From Candidatus Omnitrophota bacterium (GTDB taxonomy: Bacteria > Omnitrophota > Gorgyraeia > JAFGGP01): a stretch of DNA of 54,938 nt. The position numbers and the translations under genes were made by a program. Location of the stretch: positions 1 through 54,938 of the forward strand of contig JAFGGP010000017.1 of the NCBI GenBank assembly GCA_016930485.1. Direction: 5' to 3'. How positions within the stretch are numbered: position 1 is the stretch's first letter; every line of letters begins with the position of its first letter. This document shows, piece by piece, positions 1 through 9,700 of this stretch. The notes beneath the pieces are model-generated. The model had not been told where the DNA came from. It made no database searches and worked only from the letters and a program-made list of their open reading frames with translations.

Positions 1-3000
1 CTCTGACGGCATCTGTCCTGTATTACCCCAGTCATCGGTGACTGATTCACCGGCATCCTTGAGCTGGTAATCGTAGCTCACCGTGGTAGTCTGTGAATAG
101 TTTCCGCCAAAGATATCCACGCCTGAGGAGGTCGTGGTCTGCGAGGTCATCACGGCCTGGCCATGCATAATCGTATATATCTGCTCACCTGTCGTATAGG
201 AAGTATCTCCGAAGATATTGGTGGATGAGCCCTCGATGACACCATGAGCAGCAACCATCCCCCATCCTGACCTTATGGCCCCGCCTGCCGTTGCCCCCGG
301 CACTCTCTGATCCCCAACCTCTATAGGCCCATATTCATATGTTACCGTGGTCGTCTGATTCCATGCGCCGCCGAAGATATCAATGCCTGATGATACAGTT
401 GTCTGACTGACAAGGATTGCCTGACCATGAACAATCATGTACTCTTGAGTGCCTGAATTGAACGTGGTATCACCAAAGATATTGGTTGAAAAACCCTCGA
501 AAGAGCCTGTAGCACTCATTAATCCCCAGTAAAGCCTGGTAGTGGGCAGGCCTGTTTCAGAATCCAGTATCGGCTCTTCGTGATATATAGGATTCTCACT
601 GTTATCGCTCCGTTTAAGCTGACCATTAGGATCGATAAACCCGTATTGATAGACAACGGTCGACACCTGTTCCCAATAACCTCCAAACATATCATACCCC
701 GAAGAGGTGGTAACGGTCTCAACGGTATCTATCGCCCCGTAGATAGTAGGTAATACCCTGCCTTCGGCCTCAAAGGTTGTATAGGTTGTTTTACTCTCCG
801 CGGTGGTAGTATTGACGTCGCCAAAGATATTTTGAGATTCGGTCGTAGTGAGAGTTCTTGTGGCAAAGGCGCGTCCCTTAACAATGGTATATTCCGTCAC
901 TGTGGTCGTCGTTACAGTAGCACCGAATATATCCACCGTCGTGGTAATAAGGGGCTGAAGTTCTTCAACATTCACGAGGGCCGCTATTGATTTCTTCCCG
1001 TCTTCTGTTTCGTATTCACCATAGGTGTGCCTGACAATCGACGGCTGGGAGCTCGCCCATGTTTTGCCAAATATGTCCTCTCCCACGCTCTCGGTTATAA
1101 TATCGAGATAATCCATTACCCCCAAAATCGTCCCGGCCCTGTCCAGAATCTCGCCGTATAGGGCTTCGTCAAACTGGGCAATCTCATTCCACTCGGGCCT
1201 CTCTACCTCTTTATAGTGATACTGGCTGGTTGAAACGCTGGTATTCAGGGAACCGAAGACATCCATGGCAACGGTTGTGCTCACAACCACATCGCTGAAC
1301 GGTTTTCCGTTAATAAGTATATAGGTGGTTGAGGTGGTGGTGGTAACCGGATCACCGAAGATATTGACGCTTTCGGTGATCATTGGTTCGATTTCTTCAA
1401 CCGCGATCAATCCGGCAATTGTGGTCTTGCCTTCTTCCGTTGTCAGTTCCCCGAACTGGTGCCTTACCACCGACGGCTGCAGCGTCTCCCACGTCCTGCC
1501 GAATATATCAAGGCCTCTGTTTGAGCTGGTAATTTCGATATAATCCTGAACACCGAAGAGGGTCCTACCGTCATACTCAACCGTCTTGTAGTGGTATTCG
1601 CTGACCGTCTGCGAGTACGTATCAGAGCCAAAAATATCAACCTGGACAGAATCGGAAGTAACCACATCGGCAAGCGCTCTGCCTTTCACTATGGTGTAGG
1701 TGGTGGAGGTAGTGGTTGTTGTTAAGTTCCCAAATAAGTCTTGGGACAGCGTCACACCGCCAACAGCAGTTACCACCTCTTCTGTCCAGGGACTAATCAA
1801 ACTGACAGAAAGGTCCTCGGCCTTCTTAAGGAGACCCTGCCAGACCTTTCCTTCTTCGTTCACATAGAGCGGATCCGGAACCGTCTCAGGATCTTCGGTC
1901 CCGTTTGTATATTCGTAACGCATTGCGGTACGGGTCATAAAAGCGGTCCCGTACATATCAATCCCCAGGGTCGTAGTCACGGTCTCCAGGGGTTTTGACT
2001 GATTGTTGATGGCTAGGTAGTAGGTCTGGGTGGTGACGGCGCTCAGATTGCCGAAGATATCGCTGCTTATCGTAATGGTACCACCCACCCTCTCAAGAAA
2101 CTGCTCGATAAGGAGGGGATCGACATCCAGGAGCTCGCTCAGATCATCCGGAAGCACTATATCAGTTCCCGGAATCTGGATATTGGCGTCAAGATCCCTG
2201 GCACTCATGAGCAGACCGTGCCATAGCTCCCCGCTAGGCATCAGATAGATCGGATTGAGGTGCGCCAGCGGATCAAGACCGACCTCGCGCATGAGGTATG
2301 CCAGCTGCTCTGACAGGATCATCTCGTGCCACTCTTTTTCCTCAGGGAGATTATCCAGAGAGATCCCCAACGCCCCCTTCAAAAACTCTATGCGATCCGC
2401 GAAGGTCATGTGAGGCCAGTTTTCAGGAAGCGAGATCACCGTTGTACCGCCGGTAGTCTGGATTTCGACCGACCCGCCTGACTTGAGGAGCTCGAGCACA
2501 GCCGCCTTCTGGGCGTCGGTCATGCTGTCCCAGAGGATAGCCTCACCGTCGATGATCACATATTGCCCGCTGAGCACCTGGTCGATATAGTAATCGGTCA
2601 GGTCGCTTATCATCAGATAAACGTCTGAAAAGATAGCCGGGTCCTCCGCCCCGGTTGTATACCCGTATTCAAGAATGTTTCTGCTGAAATAGACACTTCC
2701 GAAGATGTCCGCGCCAACCGTATCAGTCGCCACAATCCCAGGTTTTGCCTGCCCGTCAACAATGGCATACGTGGTACTGGTTCTTACTATGGAGGAGCTG
2801 CCGAAGACATCGCTCCGCAGGGTCAGGCCACCGATCCCGGTAATGGTGTTGCCGGTCTCAGGGTCGTCAAGGCTTACTTCCATATCGTAGGCATTCTTTA
2901 AGAGGCCGATATAGACAGAAAGGTCTTCGGGGTTGACGTATCTCGAATCAGGCAGGTCAAAGGGGTCCTCGGTACCATCGGTATACTCATAGCCGACACG

Positions 3001-3780
3001 GGTAATCGTGATTGATGTCGACCCGTCCAGGCTGGTTCCGGTCGTCGTCGTAGTCGCCTCAATAACCTTTGCCTGGCCGTTGACAATGGCGTAGACATTG
3101 TCGGTGTGGGAATGCTGTTCATTGCCGAAGAGATCCGTGGTGATTGAATCGCTGTAGCCGTCGGCCCCGGTCAGATGGCCGACGCTGTCATACTCATAGT
3201 GCGTCACCGAGGTAGTGTCGGTCACTGATCCGTCGAGGCTGAACATAGTACTGGTCCCGCTTGCCTGGGACATGTGTGCCTCTGCCACCTGCGCCTCGTT
3301 GATAATAATCACGTAGTCGAAATCCGTCTCACCCTCGTGTTTATTTCCGAAGATATCGGAACCCGTGTATTCGTCGCCACCGTCCGAGCCTATCAGAAGA
3401 AGCGTATTGGGATCATAATCAAACGTCTGCCAGCCTATCTTGTGCTGTGTAGAGCCATCCATATTCTGAATGTCAGTCACGCTGTTAACCCGTACCACCT
3501 TTGCCTGACCATACATAATCTCGTATATATCGGTGGTAACCGTGGTGTAAGTATTACCAAATATGTCGAGGCCGTTCGTAACGCTTCCGCCCTCGGCCCC
3601 GATCAAGATGCCGTTTTCATCATAGAAGTACTCCACCCAGCTCACCGTATGGCTGGTAGAGCCGTCGGCATTCCAGCGGTAGGTATCCGTATCATACCGG
3701 TTAGTGTTACCGTCGGAATTGAGGTACTTGGTATAGTAGGTCTCGTTTGTGTTGCCAAAGTCGTCTTCGCCGCTTTCATA
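1..3780 (-). repeat. C-terminal array of DxFG / GQA protein repeats within the giant gene
   Basis: About 21 copies of a motif D-(I/M/V/L)-F-G, occasionally N-I-F-G, lie from residue about 2765 to the edge. They alternate with a beta-strand-like motif Y-x-I-V-x-G-Q-A. Thr-rich strands and a Y-x-Y pair usually sit between them. DxFG copies occur near positions 117, 219, 379, 483, 693, 831, 941, 1075, 1260, 1361, 1507, 1631, 1740, 1955, 2058, 2707, 2809, 3131, 3356, 3557 and 3765. Spacing is irregular, from about 35 to 215 residues, because some units carry inserted helical segments. I do not recognise the unit as a named domain family. Confidence 0.85.
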
Positions 3781-6700
3781 GCCTGTTTCCTCATCCGGCG
3801 TATCGGGCGGGGCAGGTGGTTCAGGCGGAGCCGGAGGTTCGGGAATGGGGGGCTCCTCGCTAACCGGTTCGATGCCAATATTTCTGACCCGTATCTCACC
3901 TTCCCAGTTGCCGTCCCAGCTGTCATTCGAAGCCACCTTGATGCCCAGTTGCAGTATCTGGTTCTCATCAAACTCGGCACCCTCGGGATAGGTGTCACCC
4001 TCTGAAAAGTCGAATGTCACTTTGACCCACGTCCCTGTCTCAAGATTGACCCACTCGCTGTAGCGTGATACCCATACGGTCCCGTCAGAGGTCTTGGCAA
4101 AAAGCTGGACCCCTGAAGGCGCTTCTTCAGAGCCGAATCCCGGATCCTCGACCATAATCTCTATAGTGAACTGCTTGTCGGTGTAATCGGTCGGGGCAAT
4201 AGTGAGATAGACCTCACCTTTCCGATAACCATCTACCGGACCATAGCTGCCGTACAGTCTCAGCTCATCATCGCCTGTTTCTATAACGCTCAGGGCCTTG
4301 CTGTCACCCTCGGTATAGCCCTGCCAGTCGCTTGAGGTCGATATATCCGGCTCCTCGGCCTCTTCTGCTTCCTGGGCCAGAGGCTGTTCCGGCTCTTCGG
4401 CCGGAGGTTCAACTGCAGGCGGTTCCTCTGCCGGCGGTTCAACTGCAGGCGGTTCCTCGACCGGAGGCTCTTCACCTCCCATAGTCTCTTCCGGTTCCTC
4501 AGCACTTAAACGGGCAAACAGATCTTCACTGTGACCATCGTAGGGCTCAAGATGGAGAACGAGATTGTCGCCTTCATAGTAAAGATACTCAACTTCGGCG
4601 TTTTCTGCTTCAATGGCTGCATAGATGTTATCAAGATCCGTTGCCTCAACTGTTCCTACATATACCCGGTTACCTCGGTGATCTTCTACAAAGACCCCGC
4701 CAACAGCCGCCCCGAATATCGGAGTTGTAATCGCCCCGGTAACAGGCATACCACCAACCGTATCATCCGGCACATACGCCCTGAAGGCCCTCTCGAGCGC
4801 CGCATCATACTCTGGCGTTCCTTTCTGAGATAGAATGGTGGATAGACCTGCCGTAGTTACAGCGTCGAACCACGCCTCAAGTCTCTCAGGAGCAACAGTT
4901 GTCACCTCCGGAATCACTATCAGGGATGAAGTTAGTTCAGGAAATTCTGCCTTGAGTGAACCCAGCACCGCCTCGGTAAGCCTGGCAAATTCTTCTGCGT
5001 CTATGCGTTCAAGCGGCTCTAGCACAAACTCAGGAAGGGGTTTTGAAGCATCCTGCGGGGTAAGCAAATAGAGGCCAAGAGGGGCCTCGCCCAGAGGCGT
5101 TTCTTTTGTAACTTCATCAGGAGTCAAGCCTTCCGGTGTGAATGACTCGCCCGTTGTTATGTCCATTTCCGGGGCAGCAATCATAAACGTCACCAGCTGA
5201 TACTCGGGAAGTTCCTTCGTAAGATATTGAGAAATCTCATGATAGGGAATTATTGTAAAATCGGCCTCCCTGTCCTCCTTTGGGATATCGCGAATCAGGA
5301 TCAACCGCGGGATAAACTGGACCGGGGTGGTTTCTGGATACGACGGCAGCTTAAGCAAGAGCACTGCACCTGCAGCATCCTGCAACAGAGAACTCTCCTG
5401 CAGCTTTTTAACCGTATCAATAACACTTATCTTAAATGATGGAACTAACTTAGCAACTAAATCCTCAACCGTATCATGAGGGCGCAGTGGTTCGCTCAGG
5501 GCAATCGGGAAAAGAGAGGGTGATATGGAAATAAGAACTGGGATAAACTCGTCAGGTGTAATTTTGGGTACCGGAGGCGCACGAAGGGTAATCACAATCC
5601 CCTGCCACTGGCCCAGGAAATCGCTCTGTGACACCTCATAGAGATTGCCGTCGATTTCCCTAACCAGCACAGTACCGTCCTCTTTAATCCCTTCAATCAC
5701 CACCCAGTGGTCTCCGCCCACATGGGCAATCACCGGCATATCCGCCTGTCTCAGTGCTTCAAAGCTGGTGCGGACCGTAACCATATCAAGGCCGAACTGC
5801 TCGGCAACTTCCCTAATCGCGATGTCCGAGGTATAGACAATATCAAATTGTGCCGGCCTGAGGATGCCGTTAATGATGTCGCTCACGATGGTCTGTGCCG
5901 CTATCTGTGTGGTAGAGACCTTGATACCGAACATCTCGAGTAACCGCTGCAGGGCCTTGGCGCCGCAGCTTATCACAAACTGACCCATCTTTGAGAGCCA
6001 GTCAACCACATTCTTGATGACTGCCAGATCAAGGATGCCTTCCTTAAACTGGTGCGCCTTCTCGGCGGCAATGTCAAGGAGTGTCTTTTCAACCTCATGG
6101 ACTACCTCGGCCGCCTGGTCAAGAAGCCCCTCGGCAGTCTTGTGAAAACTGAGAAGTAGCGTCACATTGCCTTCTGAATCCACGCGGGACTCAAGCACCA
6201 CCCGCGATTCAAGACCGTCCCTTATAACCGAGGCAGTGCCATCGCCATAGACGGTGATGTCAAGAGGGTTGCCGTCTCTGTCTGTGGTCCTGATATGCAG
6301 GTTGCCGTCCGAATCCCTCCACGTCCCATAGGTATCTGCCGAGAGCCCATCAGCACCCAGGGCAGGAAGGAATAATTTCATCTCGCCGTCCTCCTCTTTT
6401 AATATATAGGAAGACGACCCGTCTGCCGACAAACCGATGAGAATCGGGGTATGATAGCCGGCGCTGAGAAACGTCCCGGTAGCAACACCACCTACCTGAG
6501 GATGAGAATCGCTGCCTTCGCGGTTTTCTCCTTCCGGACCGCCGGGGAACGACGTGCCAATGTTCCCCTTATCATAATAAAACTGGGCATTCATGCGAGC
6601 AGTGCCTTTTGCAGTTGTAGCTTTGATAGTGGCGCCTACCATGGTATCCGGCAAGATATAAAGGGAGCCGTGAATAATGCCACCACCCGGGTCATCAATC

Positions 6701-9700
6701 GGGTCCTCTGTCGGGTCATCAGGGGGTACATCGTCCCATGGGTCATCATCCTGCGGGATATTAACCGTCGTGGGATTAAACTGATGTACTGAAAACCCTG
6801 AGAAGGTGTGCGATGCAGAGCCGCTATAGGCGGAGCCGCCCCCGCCCAAACCATACTTTCTGTATACCTCGACCGAGTACCATTTCTCCCCTGGTTCATC
6901 CTCATCGTCGTCAGCGCCGCCAGCTTCGTCATCGTCGTCATCGGCATCATCGTCGTCATCGTCGTCATCCGGAGGGTTATTGCCACCCGGGTCATCCGGG
7001 TCAAATTCCGGGGCACCGGCCGGTGCTACCAGGTCAATAAGTTTGGCAGTCTGAGTAAAGTCGTCCAGCAGTAGTGCGGCTGCCAAGGCCTCATTCGGGG
7101 TAAGGCCGCTGTCGCTGTTCTCTGCGATATAGGCCGCCTCCATCGCCCGCACCCACGCCTTTACCGCAGCGGCCGATATGGCCGATGAGGTGTCTCCTGA
7201 CGGGTTCATATTGACATGAAAGGCAAAATCGGCCACCTGGACCTTGGTAATTTTTTCACCATACTGGTATTGTGTCAGCTCTTCCTCCCAGGAAAGATCT
7301 TCCCAGAACTGTTGAATCGTCACCGATACACCGGTTGTCTTGTTTGTGCCTGTCACCTCTGTGAAGTCTCCGACTGAGCCATTTACGTTGCCATTGTAAT
7401 ACCCGACAAGTTGATACCAAGTGTCAGGTATATTGGGGTCAAGACCCTGGGGATCGATGTAATCGATATAGGAAGCTTGATTGCTGGGGTCAACAATAAT
7501 ATCAATGGTGGTCCCGGGATTGGCCGGGTCGTCAACCGTTACGGCATACGTGTAATTCATCGGGTTAACATTAGAGCCTTTCCCGGCATTGCTCCCATCC
7601 AAGGCGACATAGTCCCATTCACCAGCCTGGTGCGTAACCAGTCTGGTAACCGGGTTGCCATATTGATCACGGACAACCTCTCTGTTAACGTCGTACTGCC
7701 CCCTCTCCACCTTGACCGTAATGACCGCGTCCTTGGTCGGGTCAGGCTCGCCTGCCTCGTTCTCCCCGTAGGTAATAGTCATGGTAAAAGTGTACGTTAC
7801 CGTGTGTACCTGATTCCTATAAATGCGGAAGTCGCTGGACGGGTAAGCTGTGTGGCCTGTATCAGGGTTTTCATAGCGGGTGCCGGTGCCCCAGCTCTGT
7901 CCGGCAAGGTCGACCTCCACGGTTTTTGTCCACTCATAGCCGTTTTCAACCGGCTTGACTGCCAAGGCCGTACCCATCTGACCCTCATCAAACTCACCGA
8001 GTGGCGGATTCCACTCCAGGAGATTGATAGGAGGTGAGGCCACGGTCGGGTTGGTGCCATTTGCAAGCTTTGCAGAGGTATCCAGCACGCCGAAGGCCAG
8101 AAGCTGTATAAAACCGAACCCGTACGGGTCGGTGGTCCAGGCAGAATATGTCGTATTGGCTTTGTTAACGGTGTTGTCCATAAAAGTCGAACTAGGTCCC
8201 CAATGGTCTCCAAGATAATTGGGCGCAGACAGAGTCGAGACATTGCCCCACTGCTTGCCAAGGGAGTTTGAGGCAATCCACAGCTGACGGTCACTGGGGT
8301 CAATGTCATCTCCTACTACCCTCTTCACCGAGGCATACATCATGCCCAGGCCGCACGCCTTGACACACATGGCATCGATATTATATGCCAGGCTCCCGCC
8401 GCCCGTAGTACCGGTATAGGCACCAGTATTGCCGTCGCCTACTGCTGAATAGGCCTCGATCCTTGCCACAAACGCTGATTGGCCCTGCTGATTGCTCCAG
8501 GAATAATAATCCGCATACTCAATACCCGGTATGGCCTCACCACCTCCCCCCACATTATCCCTGGCGACTATCACGCACCTGCCCTGACCGCCAGTTTTTG
8601 ACATATACACATCAAGCCCATCAGCAAGTGTGAACGAGCTGCCGTCAGGGCCTGACTCATCAACCCAGACGTAGCGGCCTGTCGGGGTGGTGTCGCCGTT
8701 CCGGTAAAACTCTATAGTGTAATCCCCAAACTGGAAGTACCCGTACCGCGCGCCGTTTCCATAGTCATACCAGGTTCTGCCATTAGTCGATTGACCTATC
8801 CTATTGCCGTCGCCATCATACAAATCCCAGGCGATAATGCGGCCATTTGCCGGATTGATGCGTGGGTCCCAATGGCTGTTAGGGGGTGCCCAGGGGGGGA
8901 GGGGTGGCTCAGGTGGCGGCGTGTAATCATCATCATCATCATCGGCACCGCGTATCTGTTTCATGACCTCATCGGGGATTTCCCTGGCACCAGCGGGTTT
9001 TTCGCTGCTCAACACCACACCCTGCCACTTCTCCAGAAATTCCTCTTTTGTATAGATAATCACCTCGCCGTTTGTCTCAAGGACCTTGACCAGGTTGTCG
9101 GTCGCGCCAAGGACAATGACATAGTGGGTCGGGCTGAAATGCGCGATGACCGGCTGAGTAAGATTGACCAGTTCGTCATAGGTAAGTTCGAGGCCGTACA
9201 GTTCCACGCCATAGAGTTTTCCTACCTCCCTGAGCGATGACGCCGAAAGAATCAGCCTGCCGCTGGTAAGCGGGGTAATGACCCCGGTAAAGATATCGGT
9301 AAGGATGGTCTTGATCGCGATATCCGCGTAGTCGGTACCGGCAACGCCCAGTTGCATCAAGAGCCGCTGGATCGCCACAAAGGCGCTTGACCCGAAGTGC
9401 GCGTCCTGGTGCTCGAGCCAGTCGATGATAGCCCGCACACCCAGGGCAGTAAGCGAGACCGCGATATCCATAGTCAGGCCGAGTGCGGCAAGCATGGCCC
9501 GCTGCTCCTCAGGAGAAAGGGTGATAAAGCGCTCGAGCACCTCCCTCACCCGGTCAATAATGGTCTCGCGTGCCTCCTGCATCCGGGCATATTCATCGGA
9601 TGCCAGAAGTTCGCGGCGGACATCTTCGAGTGTCTTATCGCCCGAGAGGATTGCCTCCCGATACTGATCAAATTCCTGGGTCGTCGGGTCCCTCCCGAGG

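Noticed and set aside
3274-4005. Plus-strand open frame of 243 codons opposite the giant gene
   Set aside because: It has no recognisable domain or ribosome site and lies wholly opposite a continuous, domain-bearing minus-strand frame.
7411-8037. Plus-strand open frame of 208 codons
   Set aside because: It is antisense to the giant gene and contains no motif; its composition follows from the GC-rich minus-strand codons.
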